64,000 nt of DNA, from contig NZ_CP067129.1 of NCBI RefSeq assembly GCF_028553745.1, forward strand, positions 1,966,501-2,030,500, written 5' to 3'. This document shows, one piece after another, positions 9,065-18,223 of this stretch. The stretch's first letter is position 1. Each line of letters opens with the position of its first letter. The translations under genes were made by a program, and so were the position numbers. The notes beneath the pieces were generated by a model. That model saw nothing but the letters and a program-made list of their open reading frames with translations, did no database searches and was not told the origin of the DNA. Source of the stretch: Paracoccus seriniphilus (lineage in GTDB: Bacteria > Pseudomonadota > Alphaproteobacteria > Rhodobacterales > Rhodobacteraceae).

Positions 9065-9692
9065 CGTGCGCAAACCGTGTGAAATCAATCCCGTATTCTG
9101 TAAACCGGTGCAAACCCACGTCTATAAATTTCAATGGGTTAGCTATGAAATTGTAAACCGGTTTTCGTCCAAATATTATGGTGCAGCCGCCCCTGAAACC
9201 TCTGCCTTCAGAGGGCCGCGAAAGGCCATAGGTTCACGCTATGAACGCTTTTTTGTGCAGCGGTTGGGTCGACTTTTTGGCACACCGAATCACGTCAACT
9301 TGGGCGGAGAGCAGCCGTTCGCTGCAAAAGCGGTATCGAAGAATTCTGGGCGGAAGCTGACATTCAAAGCGGTCTGAGAGGAGCCCCTCAGACCGTAATA
9401 GGACACGACCGATCCATCCTGCGACGCCAACGTTGAATTCACGACACGAAACCGACCCGTCTTGACGACGATGGGTAGGTCTTTCACTTGCTCGACGACC
9501 TGTGAACAAACTTGCAACTTGGACGGCATTCGGCGATTGTGCGGCTAGGTTGCCGTTTGCGAACATGGCACCATCGTCGTCTCCGGGAAGTACGCTTCAG
9601 CGATCAGAATTCACCTCTCGTCAGGGATACAGGATTACCGCTCTCGTGCTATCTCTCGGAAATCGATGGATTTTTGACCCATGGAGGCTGTT
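9065..9692. other. Non-coding end of the prophage upstream of the cargo operon
   Basis: About 630 bases with no convincing gene; the open frames here lack ribosome sites and family features. It contains two copies of TGTAAACCGGT (9099-9109 and 9152-9162), possibly integrase arm sites. It also has a nine-base-pair hairpin at 9370-9395 (CGGTCTGAG / CTCAGACCG) without a T tract. The promoter of the operon that starts at 9693 must lie here, but no clear -35/-10 pair could be chosen. Confidence 0.5.
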
Positions 9693-10466
9693 TTGTCAGA
9701 GATCGAATGGACTGACACGACTTGGAACCCAGTTGCAGGGTGTACAGCGGCGTCGAGCGGATGCACGAACTGTTATGCGATGCATATGGCTCTGCGGTTG
9801 GAAGCAATGGGAATGGAGAAGTATCAAAGGCTCGCGCGGCGCTCAGGCAAAAGAACCGTTTGGACAGGTGCCATCAATCTGGATGAAAAGTCTTTGGAGG
9901 CACCGCTGAAATGGCGGAAGCCCCGAAAAATTTTTGTTAACTCCATGAGCGATCTCTTTCACGAGAGAGTGCCATTCGATTTCGTCGAAAGAGTTTGGCA
10001 AACAATGAAGAATACGCCGCACCACCAGTATCAGATCTTGACTAAAAGGCCTGAGCGTATGCTTGAGTTCACGAGAGATCATCTCGATGCGGTGCTTCCA
10101 AATGTTTGGCTGGGAACTAGTGTTGAAAGCGCGGAAACAGTTGCAAGAATTGACGCCCTTTCTGGCACTCCTGCAATAATCCGGTTTATTTCCTTTGAGC
10201 CGTTAATCGCTCCGGTTGGAGAGGTCGATCTAAGCAATATACATTGGGCCATCGTTGGAGGCGAAAGTGGACCGCAAGCGCGGCCCATCAAAGAGGAGTG
10301 GATTGATGAAATCCATTCTTTGTGCAAGCGTTACGGAACCGCGTTTTTCTTTAAGCAGTGGGGAACGTGGGGAAAAGACAACAAGAAACGCTCTAAGAAA
10401 GCCAACGGGCGGCTGTTTCGAGGGAAGGTTTGGGAAGAAATGCCTACATTCTCGGTGTCTCCATAG
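9693..10466 (+). CDS. DUF5131 (phage Gp37/Gp68-type) three-Cys-motif protein
   Basis: A 257-residue protein starting at TTG 9693, with GGAGG five bases upstream; this gives the canonical family opening MSEIEWTDTTWNPVAGC. Three cysteines (17, 24, 27; C-x6-C-x2-C followed by Tyr) form the radical-SAM-like motif that names the three-Cys group. Other family blocks are NSMSDLFHERVP, YQILTKRPERM, VWLGTSVES and WAIVGGESGPQARP. It is adjacent to TcmP, the recognised partner family. The biochemical function is unknown. Base composition is much lower in GC than the chromosome, indicating transfer. Confidence 0.88.
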   Translation: MSEIEWTDTTWNPVAGCTAASSGCTNCYAMHMALRLEAMGMEKYQRLARRSGKRTVWTGAINLDEKSLEAPLKWRKPRKIFVNSMSDLFHERVPFDFVERVWQTMKNTPHHQYQILTKRPERMLEFTRDHLDAVLPNVWLGTSVESAETVARIDALSGTPAIIRFISFEPLIAPVGEVDLSNIHWAIVGGESGPQARPIKEEWIDEIHSLCKRYGTAFFFKQWGTWGKDNKKRSKKANGRLFRGKVWEEMPTFSVSP

Positions 10467-10487
10467 GGTTACCGGAGCGCCTTCAGC

Positions 10488-11699
10488 ATGGTTAAGAGAC
10501 AGTATGACTGGAAAAACGGTGCTAAGATTGGGCCGCACTCCAAGATCAAACTTGAGATTATCAAAGAGTACATTCACGAGTACGTTCGCGTAAGGTGCAG
10601 TTTGCCTCAGCAAGAGAGATTTCGGCTGTCCTTTGTGGATGGTTTCTGCGGGGCTGGCGCATACGAATGTGGTACGCTCGGTTCACCCCTGATGGTGCTG
10701 CAAACGCTAAAATCAGTGAGCGCCGAGGTGAATCTCAAAAGGAGAGTAGACGGGTTCAAACCGATTCGCTTCGAATTCTACATGTATTTCAATGATCTTT
10801 CCCCCGTTGCTATACAAACCCTACGAGGTAGTGTTGATGCATTCCTGCAGGAACACCAAGACGAGAACGGCGGTGCAATGTTCCGCGTGAAGTACTTCGA
10901 AGGAGATTTCGGTAGAAACCTTCCAAGTATCTCTCAAATGGTATTGGCCTCTAGGGTTCGAAATACCATCTTTAATCTCGATCAATATGGTCACGCTGAT
11001 GTATCTGAAGATCATCTTCGTACAGCTCTCTCGCTGACGCGATCCTCCGAAGTGTTCCTGACATTTTCTATCAAGTCTTTCTTGGCATTTATCAGCCCTG
11101 CGAGAAGACAAGACACGAGAATATTTGACGGACGGATTGCAGATATCTCCCTACACAAGACCAAGAAGGAGTGGCTTGCGGCAGTAGAAAGGGTAGTATT
11201 TGAGGAATTCCAGGCTTTGGCAAATTTCGTCAGCCCGTTCTCTATTAACAATAAAAGTGGGTGGGAGTACTGGCTGGTACATTTTGCAAACTCTTTCCGG
11301 GCCAGACAGGTTTACAACGATATTTTACACCGAAAAAAGAACTCGCAAGCGCATGTGGGTCGGTCCGGTTTGCAGATGTTGCGGTATAACTCTATCGAGG
11401 ATGCGTCGCTGTACCTGTTCGATGCGAACTCACGGTGCGGAGCAAGGGAAGAACTTTTGGCTGACATACCTAAGTTCCTCAAAGATTGCACTCCCGAGGC
11501 TTCGCTATCAGTCGCAGACTTTTTCGATCAGACATACAATCAAACACCTGCCCATTCCGACGATCTTAACAGTGCACTAATTAAATCACCGGAAGTAGAG
11601 ATTTTGACCGCAACGGGCGGGAGACGGCGGAAGCCACAGATGATAAAACGGACAGACACAATACGACTGGCACCACAAAGGTCTTTTCACTTCCTTTGA
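10488..11699 (+). CDS. tcmP: Three-Cys-motif partner protein TcmP
   Basis: A 403-residue protein 21 bases after the DUF5131 gene. The N-terminus (HSKIKLEIIKEYIHEY, then LSFVDGFCGAGAY at residues 48-59) resembles motif I of Rossmann-fold methyltransferases, and NLDQYGHADV (163-172) sits where their catalytic motif would be. These features match the TcmP family, always found beside three-Cys proteins. Methyltransferase activity is inferred from the fold, not shown. The gene is AT-rich relative to the chromosome. Its stop overlaps a possible TTG start of the next frame. Confidence 0.85.
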   Translation: MVKRQYDWKNGAKIGPHSKIKLEIIKEYIHEYVRVRCSLPQQERFRLSFVDGFCGAGAYECGTLGSPLMVLQTLKSVSAEVNLKRRVDGFKPIRFEFYMYFNDLSPVAIQTLRGSVDAFLQEHQDENGGAMFRVKYFEGDFGRNLPSISQMVLASRVRNTIFNLDQYGHADVSEDHLRTALSLTRSSEVFLTFSIKSFLAFISPARRQDTRIFDGRIADISLHKTKKEWLAAVERVVFEEFQALANFVSPFSINNKSGWEYWLVHFANSFRARQVYNDILHRKKNSQAHVGRSGLQMLRYNSIEDASLYLFDANSRCGAREELLADIPKFLKDCTPEASLSVADFFDQTYNQTPAHSDDLNSALIKSPEVEILTATGGRRRKPQMIKRTDTIRLAPQRSFHFL

Positions 11700-11737
11700 A
11701 CCGAGTTGCAGAACAGCCGAACATTATGGAGAATGTA

Positions 11738-13180
11738 ATGGATTGGAAAAAACTCATGTCCGCAACCCGGCGTAAGGACATGCACGACGACAAAGGGCAG
11801 TCGCTGAATGCAGGCGGGGATCGAACGGAATTTGAACGAGATTACGACCGAGTTCTTTTTAGCACCCCCGTTCGGCGGTTGGCCGACAAAACCCAAGTAT
11901 TCCCGTTGGAGAAAAACGACAGCGTTAGAACGCGCCTTACTCATTCCCATGAGGTGTCCAATATTGCACGGAGTATTGGTGTCGCACTTGCTCATCGCGA
12001 AGGGACCAAGTTCAATTCCGCTGAGTATCAGCGTGATCTGCCATCAATTCTAGCGACAGTGGGGCTGGCACATGACATAGGCAACCCGCCGTTCGGTCAT
12101 CAAGGTGAGTATGCCATTGGAGATTGGTTCAAAAAGAATCAGGGCACAGTATTCGAGTTTCTTGAATGCGAGAACTTGAATTTTTCCTCAGATGAGAAGA
12201 AGCGTATGCGTCTCGACTTTGAAAAGTTTGAAGGCAATGCTCAAGCGCTTCGCGTGCTCACCAAACTCCAGATTATGAACGATAACTTTGGGCTCAATCT
12301 TACGTGCGGTGCCCTGGCTGCTCTAATGAAGTACCCTGGGACTTCGGAGCAACAGGACAGGTCAAACATAGCAACAAAAAAATTCGGGTGCTTTCACTCC
12401 GAACTTGATGTGCTGGCGGACATTCAGAAAGAGACAGGGCTGAAAGCTGGGCTGCGGCACCCGTTGACCTTTTTGATGGAGGCTAGCGATGACATTGCTT
12501 ACTCGGTATTGGATGTGGAAGATGCGGTCAAGAAAGGGCTGATTTCCTATCGAGACTTGATCAGCTATCTCGAAGCTGGGGCGGACGGAAAACCTGAAAC
12601 CGACACGGTGATCAAGGATGTCTGCACGCGAGCGGACGAACAGCACAAAAAGCACAAAGACTCTAAGCTATCGCCGAATGAAGTAAATGATCTTTCAACC
12701 CAGATGTTCAGAGTATTTGCCATCGGAAGCATGGTTTCTGCGGTAATTGAAGCTTTCTTAGAGAGGCAATCCGACATCGAGACAGGTGCTTTGAAAGATG
12801 ATCTGATCTCAGTATCAAGCGCAGCGTTGCTTTGCGAAAAGCTGAAAACTTTTGCACTCGAGAACGCCTATAAGCACCGAAGTGTTCTTGAGCTAGAACT
12901 GGAAGGGCACAAAGTTATCCATTCAATTATGGATATGCTTTGGCCTGCCATCGTTAGCCGTGGTGACCCCCAGGAGGCGACCAAAGGGCATCCTGGAACT
13001 CCTTTTGAGAAATACGCCTATGGACGTATCTCGGAGAATTATCGGCGAGTTTTCGAAAGCCCGAACGAGGCCCTGCCCCTAGGTTACCGCCGCTGTCAAT
13101 TGCTTGCAGATATGATCTCTGGTATGACAGATGGCTTCGCACTAAGCTTCGAGCGGGAACTTAGAGAGCTTCGCTGTTGA
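11738..13180 (+). CDS. dGTP triphosphohydrolase-like HD-domain protein
   Basis: A 480-residue HD hydrolase. Metal-binding residues are visible: RTRLTHSHEVS (His69/His71), AHDIGNPPFGHQGE (His112-Asp113, His121) and ASDDIAYSVLDVEDA (Asp). RRLADKTQVFP and the C-terminal R-rich segment match the Dgt family, which converts dGTP to deoxyguanosine and triphosphate. GGAG six bases before ATG 11738 fixes the start; a TTG at 11696 would add 14 residues and overlap tcmP. Dgt-type enzymes can defend against phage by draining dGTP (known); that role here is inferred from context. Confidence 0.87.
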   Translation: MDWKKLMSATRRKDMHDDKGQSLNAGGDRTEFERDYDRVLFSTPVRRLADKTQVFPLEKNDSVRTRLTHSHEVSNIARSIGVALAHREGTKFNSAEYQRDLPSILATVGLAHDIGNPPFGHQGEYAIGDWFKKNQGTVFEFLECENLNFSSDEKKRMRLDFEKFEGNAQALRVLTKLQIMNDNFGLNLTCGALAALMKYPGTSEQQDRSNIATKKFGCFHSELDVLADIQKETGLKAGLRHPLTFLMEASDDIAYSVLDVEDAVKKGLISYRDLISYLEAGADGKPETDTVIKDVCTRADEQHKKHKDSKLSPNEVNDLSTQMFRVFAIGSMVSAVIEAFLERQSDIETGALKDDLISVSSAALLCEKLKTFALENAYKHRSVLELELEGHKVIHSIMDMLWPAIVSRGDPQEATKGHPGTPFEKYAYGRISENYRRVFESPNEALPLGYRRCQLLADMISGMTDGFALSFERELRELRC

Positions 13181-13188
13181 GGAGAGAA

Positions 13189-13968
13189 ATGAAACCAGCA
13201 CTTGACCGGAAAGCCGCCAAGAAGCGTATACACCGCTTCTTTGATGAGCCGATGGCTGAACGTAGTGCTGTTGGGCGCTTCATTAATGAGGTGTCTGTTT
13301 GTGCAGATATTTTTGTCTTTGGTGGAGCGCTCAGGGATATCTCCCTTCTTGGTGCTCCGAGCTTCGCCAGCGATGTAGATACCGTTGTTCAGGTGCACGA
13401 TAGTGAAACCTTCATGGACATCTTGGGGCGGCACGACGCAGTGCAGAACAAGTTTGGCGGACATCGTGTTCGTTTTGGACGATGGAACTTTGATGTTTGG
13501 GAGGTCTCGCGAACTTGGGCTTTTGCAGAGGGTGTCGTCGAAGCTCACAGTCCCTTGTCCCTCCTTGAAACCACCTTCTTCAATTGGGACGCAATTCTAT
13601 ATGACTGGCGCTCTGGTTCGCTTCACCACGGCCAAAATTATTTTTCTGATCTTTCTCAGAAGTATTTGGAGCTCGTACTGGAGGAGAACCCGAACGCAGT
13701 TGGTGCACTTGTGCGCACACTCCGAACAATTTGCTTGTCTGATGAAATTCAGACCGGGCCAAGGCTTTCTGCATTCGTTATAGCTGGGCTTAAGGACATC
13801 TCCAATGAGGAGATATTATCCTACGAAGCAAATAGCTTCTCCCGCAAGAGGCTGTCCGAAATGTTGCTGTCAGACATGAGGGGCAGAGCTTTGGAGTGGG
13901 ACCAAAACAATGCATTTCAGTGGCTACCCAAGCGGCAATTGTCTCTATTTGACAACCTCGCCAGCTAA
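13189..13968 (+). CDS. Pol-beta/poly(A)-polymerase-head-like nucleotidyltransferase
   Basis: A 259-residue protein with GGAGAG before ATG 13189; an upstream TTG would overlap the dGTPase gene. VFGGALRD (43-50) followed by SDVDTVVQV (Asp62-x-Asp64) is the GG...DxD signature of Pol-beta nucleotidyltransferases, in the arrangement used by CCA-adding and poly(A)-polymerase heads. The usual C-terminal tRNA-binding regions are not recognisable, so it is not a housekeeping CCA enzyme. It closes a four-gene operon with the dGTPase (gap of 8 bases). Its substrate could be nucleotide, RNA or protein; unknown. Confidence 0.72.
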   Translation: MKPALDRKAAKKRIHRFFDEPMAERSAVGRFINEVSVCADIFVFGGALRDISLLGAPSFASDVDTVVQVHDSETFMDILGRHDAVQNKFGGHRVRFGRWNFDVWEVSRTWAFAEGVVEAHSPLSLLETTFFNWDAILYDWRSGSLHHGQNYFSDLSQKYLELVLEENPNAVGALVRTLRTICLSDEIQTGPRLSAFVIAGLKDISNEEILSYEANSFSRKRLSEMLLSDMRGRALEWDQNNAFQWLPKRQLSLFDNLAS

Positions 13969-14111
13969 CTGCGTTCTGGTAAGCATGTTTCTCAATGCTG
14001 ATCTGCTAGAGCATCGTGAGTTGTTGGCCACTAGACTTTGCATGCGCGGCAAAAGTCCAGAATGGCAGGCCGCACCGCAGCAGTCCAGATCCTCGATGAA
14101 CGGCAGCATTG

Positions 14112-15772
14112 GGCCGAGGCTGTGTGGAAACTGAAGTCCATGGTATACTTCCGCGAGGCAGCGGGAGGCATGGATGGCGGGTTTCATTGATGGCATCGAC
14201 CGGGAGCAAGCCACGCTTTTCCCCGAGCGTCTCGAAGATTGGATTGGGGAGGATCATCTGGTCCGTGTTGTCGACCTCTTCGTCGATGAGCTCGATCTTC
14301 TCGCGCTCGGGTTCGGACGCTGTGTGCCTGCTCGAACCGGTCGCCCGGGCTACCATCCATCCGTCCTCCTGAAGCTCTTCATCTATGGCTACCTGAACCG
14401 GATCCCGTCCAGCCGCCGCCTGGAACGCGAAGCCGGTCGCAATGTCGAGCTGATGTGGCTAACCGGTCGCCTGGTGCCCGACCACAAAACCATCTCTGAC
14501 TTCCGGCGGGACAATGGCCCGGCCATCCGCAGGACCTGCGCACAGTTTGTGGAACTTTGCCGCCGGATCGGCGTGCTGAAGGGGGATTGCGTTGCCATCG
14601 ACGGCAGTAAGTTCAAGGCAGTGAATAACCGCGACCACAACTTCACGAAGAACAAGATCGCCAGCCGTCTGGCACATCTCGAGAGCGATGTTGAGCGCTA
14701 CATCGATGAGATGGTGCGCATAGACCGTCAAGAGGAGGGTAAGGCCCGGGCCGAAAAGGTTGCCCATCTCGCCCGTCGCTATGGCCGCATCCGGCAGGAG
14801 ATCGCGCGGCTGAAGTCAATGGAGAAGGCTTTGGCCGATGCGCCCGACGGGCAGATATCCCTGACCGATCCCGATGCCCGCGCCATGTCGACCAGCGCCC
14901 GGCACAGCGGCATGGTCGGCTACAATGTGCAGACAGCGGTCGATACCGAGACGCATCTGGTCGTGGCACACGACGTTACCAATCAGGGTTTCGATCGCGA
15001 CCAGCTCAGCCCAATGGCGACCGCCGCCAAGGAAGCCCTGCAGCGCGACGACCTGCACGCCGTCGCCGACAAGGGATATTTCAGTGGGTCTCAAATCCTG
15101 GCTTGCCATCAAGCGGGGATCACCACGACCGTGCCGCGCCCGGAAACCTCGGGCAACCGGGCCAAAGGTATGTATGTGAAGGCCGATTTTGCCTATGACC
15201 CGGCACGCGATGTCTATACCTGCCCCGCGGGTGAAGAGTTGACCTACCGCTACACGCGCGAGGAAGACGGGCTGCAGGTCGGTCGCTACTGGACCAATGC
15301 CTGTCAGCATTGTCCGGTTCGGCACCGCTGCACCAGTGGCAAAGAACGCCGGATCACGCGATGGGACCATGAGCATCTGGTCGATGCGATGCGCGAAAGG
15401 CTGAGCGGGGACGCGGACCCGATGACCCTACGCCGCTGCACGGTCGAACACCCGTTCGGCACGATCAAGGCTTGGATGGGGCACACCCATTTCCTGACGC
15501 GGAGGCTGAAGAATGTCAGCACCGAAATGGCGCTCAATGTTCTGGCCTATAATATCAAGCGAGTGATCGCGTTGATTGGCCTCCGGCGCCTGATGCAGGC
15601 CATTCCGGCCTGATCGGGTAGCCGCCCCGGGCTCAGTCGTCACGCTCTGCCCAGCAAGGGCTCATCAGGCCGCCATGCGCGCGAAGGAATGGTCGGAGGT
15701 CGCTAAAAACGAGCAGTGCGGGAAACCAGCATCAGGTAGGTTTTGCCAGCACGTTTCCACACAGCCTCGGCC
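14112..15772 (+). mobile_element. IS1182-family insertion sequence
   Basis: A 1661-bp element bounded by perfect 20-bp inverted repeats (GGCCGAGGCTGTGTGGAAAC at 14112-14131 and its complement at 15753-15772) around one intact transposase gene. Size and transposase type fit the IS1182 family. No target duplication could be seen. Its GC content is higher than that of the cargo operon to its left. Confidence 0.9.
14174..15613 (+). CDS. IS1182-family transposase
   Basis: A 479-residue transposase. The N-terminal domain has PGYHPSVLLKLFIYGYLNRIPSSR; the DDE core is spread over VAIDGSKFKAVNN (first Asp), HAVADKGYFSG (second Asp) and RRCTVEHPFGTIKAWMG (Glu). A Cys-rich segment (CPAGEE, CQHCPVRHRCT) near residue 380 is also typical of this family. 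The frame is intact, so the element could be active. Confidence 0.93.
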   Translation: MAGFIDGIDREQATLFPERLEDWIGEDHLVRVVDLFVDELDLLALGFGRCVPARTGRPGYHPSVLLKLFIYGYLNRIPSSRRLEREAGRNVELMWLTGRLVPDHKTISDFRRDNGPAIRRTCAQFVELCRRIGVLKGDCVAIDGSKFKAVNNRDHNFTKNKIASRLAHLESDVERYIDEMVRIDRQEEGKARAEKVAHLARRYGRIRQEIARLKSMEKALADAPDGQISLTDPDARAMSTSARHSGMVGYNVQTAVDTETHLVVAHDVTNQGFDRDQLSPMATAAKEALQRDDLHAVADKGYFSGSQILACHQAGITTTVPRPETSGNRAKGMYVKADFAYDPARDVYTCPAGEELTYRYTREEDGLQVGRYWTNACQHCPVRHRCTSGKERRITRWDHEHLVDAMRERLSGDADPMTLRRCTVEHPFGTIKAWMGHTHFLTRRLKNVSTEMALNVLAYNIKRVIALIGLRRLMQAIPA

Positions 15773-15932
15773 GTGAACGACGGAAGACATAGTTTTCAAT
15801 TCGCTGATGTACTGCGACGCCGAGACTGTCTCTCTTTGAGCCGCTTTTGACCGGGATCCAACACGCGGATACAAGGGAACAAAGAGATGCGTTCGACTGG
15901 CAGCAGGGCTGCGCCGGTCGCGAGGAGTGTGA

Positions 15933-16343
15933 ATGGAGAACAATCCGACTACGGGACAATGCCTCTGCGGCGCAGTGAAATTCCGCATATTGGGAGAGTT
16001 CGAGAGCTTTTTCCTGTGCCACTGCTCCCGCTGCCGCAAGGATAGCGGTTCGGCCCATTCGGCAAACCTGTTTTCGTCCACGGCCAAGCTCATCTGGGTT
16101 TCGGGCGAGGCAAAGATCAAGACTTTCCGTCTCCCCGCTTCACGCCACATGAAAAGCTTTTGCTCCGACTGCGGATCCGCACTGCCTGTTTCCCAACCGG
16201 AGGTCGGTTTGCTTGTGGTTCCGGCAGGGTCGCTTGACAGCCCGATCGACATGCAACCCAACGCACATATCTGCTGTTCCAGTCGCGCGGACTGGGACAA
16301 CGATCTGAGCTCCATCCCAAGGATCGACGAGCTTCCCGGCTAA
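15933..16343 (+). CDS. GFA-family (glutathione-dependent formaldehyde-activating-like) zinc protein
   Basis: A 136-residue protein with the paired zinc-binding cysteines of the GFA/CENP-V fold: CLCGAVKF (Cys10, Cys12), CHCSRCRKDSGS (Cys29, 31, 34) and FCSDCGSALP. Proteins of this family bind zinc and sometimes glutathione; most have no proven reaction. It lies in prophage cargo next to the IS1182 element and is probably a passenger gene. A weak purine-rich site (GTGTGAATG) precedes the start. Confidence 0.85.
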   Translation: MENNPTTGQCLCGAVKFRILGEFESFFLCHCSRCRKDSGSAHSANLFSSTAKLIWVSGEAKIKTFRLPASRHMKSFCSDCGSALPVSQPEVGLLVVPAGSLDSPIDMQPNAHICCSSRADWDNDLSSIPRIDELPG

Positions 16344-16830
16344 ACGGTCGCGCCGATGATGATCTCAGACAACAGCCAGACGATAAGGACGCGACAATCG
16401 GCTTCGTCCGGCTCTGCTGTTATTCGAGAGACAGAGATGCTGCGTGAAGCACGAATGGCCGCAATGGCGGACCGCATTGCAGCATTTTGAAGTGGTGGCC
16501 TAGCCCGGTTCTGGGCCGATTATTCTGCACTTGCAGACGGGGAATTCCAATTTTCCTACTGCGCGTCACAGACTTTGGCAGGAAGGGCGGCATCCAGGCG
16601 GATGCTACACACTTTGCAAGTGCTGATTCCGGCACACAGATTGCGCCACTGCACACCTCTTGCAGCGTAGCTTGGCACCCTGTGAAGGACGGAGCAATAG
16701 CACCACCTCACTGGGGACATCGTACAGCCTCTTGCCTGTAGCGGCATGATTTGATTGCCGTTTGCAACTCAAAATTGAATCATGTAAATCCTGCCGAAAT
16801 TGCACACTCATTTCACCTACAGGCATCTTG
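16344..16830. other. Intergenic stretch before the Hint protein
   Basis: About 490 bases with no supported gene. Short open frames lack ribosome sites and recognisable sequence. Near the right end CATGATT (16745-16751) and AATCATG (16778-16784) form an interrupted inverted repeat that may belong to the promoter region of the following gene. Confidence 0.4.
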
Positions 16831-18153
16831 ATGGCAACTTTTACATCCGGAACGGCCACCGAATACGCGCAGCAAATCCTTGGATCCGGGGCCACGATCA
16901 ACTCGGTCACCCAGATTGGCAATGGTGCGCAGATCAGGATTTTTGACGATGCAGCAGATGCCGTCAGCCAAGGCGTTGCACCGCAGAACTCTGGTCTGAT
17001 CATCTCCACGGGCAACGCCTACAACTTCAACGATGGCGACAGTACCAACGATCATCTGAGTGACTCCCTCGATTCCTCGGGCGATGCTCAGTTGGAGACC
17101 ACTGTTGGCTCAGGTGGCAGCGCGGACGCGGCCGGTCTGGTGATCAACTTCACTGCCAATGCCAGTGGGTCTTTCACTGTTCCGTTCACTTTCATGACCG
17201 AGGAATATCCCCAGTACTTCAACAGCGGGTTTAGTGACGCCGCCGCCGTCTATCTTGACGGTGTTCTGGTTCCGATCAGCGATCAGACCGGTGGTTATTT
17301 CAACATCGATTCAACCGAGAATGGCGCATATCTGAGCAATGGCGATACTGATGACACGCTGAGCTATGACTCGACAGACTTCAACGCGATCAAGACCGGC
17401 GTGGCCACGCTGAATGTGGTTGAAGGTCAGACCTATGAACTGAAGATCGTCATCGCCGATTTCGGCGACAGCAACTATAACTCTGCGCTGATGATCGGGT
17501 CGGATGCGTTGTTCTGCTTCGCGCGCGGCACATTGATCGAAACCGCGGACGGGCCGCGCCCTGTCGAGAGCCTGAAGCCGGGTGATCTGGTCAAGACCCG
17601 CGACAATGGGTTGAAGCCCGTTGAATGGCTGGGCATGACCCATGTTGATGCACATCGCCTGGCCGACCAGCCAAAACTCTGCCCTGTGCGGATTTGCGCC
17701 GGTGCGCTGGGGCAATCTGCCGACGGGGAATCACTGCCGACCCGTGACCTGATCGTGTCGCCACAACACCGCGTGCTGGTGCGCTCAAAGATTGCCAACC
17801 GGATGGCAGATACTCCGGAAGTGCTGGTGCCCGCGATCCGGCTGACGGACCTGCCCGGTATCGAGCAATATTCGCCCGAGCAGGGCGTAGACTATTTCCA
17901 TATCCTGTTCGACCGTCACGAGATCGTCTACTCCGAGGGAGCCCAGACGGAGTCCCTGTACACCGGACCGGAAGTGCTGAAATCACTGTCGTCAGAGGCA
18001 CGCGAGGAAATCAGCGCCCTGTTTCCCGAACTGTGTGATCCTGAAAACCTGGCTCAGCCCGCGCGACCGCTATTCGTCGCAAAGAAGGCGCGCAAACTCG
18101 TGGCGCGGCACCTGCACAACAAGCAACCGATCTACGGTGATATCACGCTGTAA
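16831..18153 (+). CDS. Choice-of-anchor L / Hint (intein-like) domain protein
   Basis: A 440-residue protein. Residues about 10-225 are an Asn/Asp-rich beta domain of the choice-of-anchor L type (LIISTGNAYNFN, FTFMTEEYPQYF, YLDGVLVPIS). A Hint domain follows from Cys229: CFARGTLIETADGPRPVESL is the splicing-type N-terminal motif, and SPQHRVLVRS is the His-containing block B. Hint domains of this bacterial type are thought to self-cleave or act in secreted proteins. There is no classical signal peptide, so type I secretion is possible. The ATG at 16831 fits the domain start better than one 23 codons upstream. Confidence 0.82.
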   Translation: MATFTSGTATEYAQQILGSGATINSVTQIGNGAQIRIFDDAADAVSQGVAPQNSGLIISTGNAYNFNDGDSTNDHLSDSLDSSGDAQLETTVGSGGSADAAGLVINFTANASGSFTVPFTFMTEEYPQYFNSGFSDAAAVYLDGVLVPISDQTGGYFNIDSTENGAYLSNGDTDDTLSYDSTDFNAIKTGVATLNVVEGQTYELKIVIADFGDSNYNSALMIGSDALFCFARGTLIETADGPRPVESLKPGDLVKTRDNGLKPVEWLGMTHVDAHRLADQPKLCPVRICAGALGQSADGESLPTRDLIVSPQHRVLVRSKIANRMADTPEVLVPAIRLTDLPGIEQYSPEQGVDYFHILFDRHEIVYSEGAQTESLYTGPEVLKSLSSEAREEISALFPELCDPENLAQPARPLFVAKKARKLVARHLHNKQPIYGDITL

Positions 18154-18223
18154 TCGCCGTCCATGGCGCGGGCAGTGTTCTTGGGGTGGTTGTCAAACGA
18201 TGAGACAAAGTTTGCGCCACCCC

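Noticed and set aside
9370..9395. Nine-pair hairpin as a terminator
   Set aside because: No T tract on either strand and no gene ending nearby.
9234..9566. Minus-strand open frames of 79-110 codons next to the att site
   Set aside because: No ribosome sites, no family features, and mutually overlapping in two frames; treated as non-coding.
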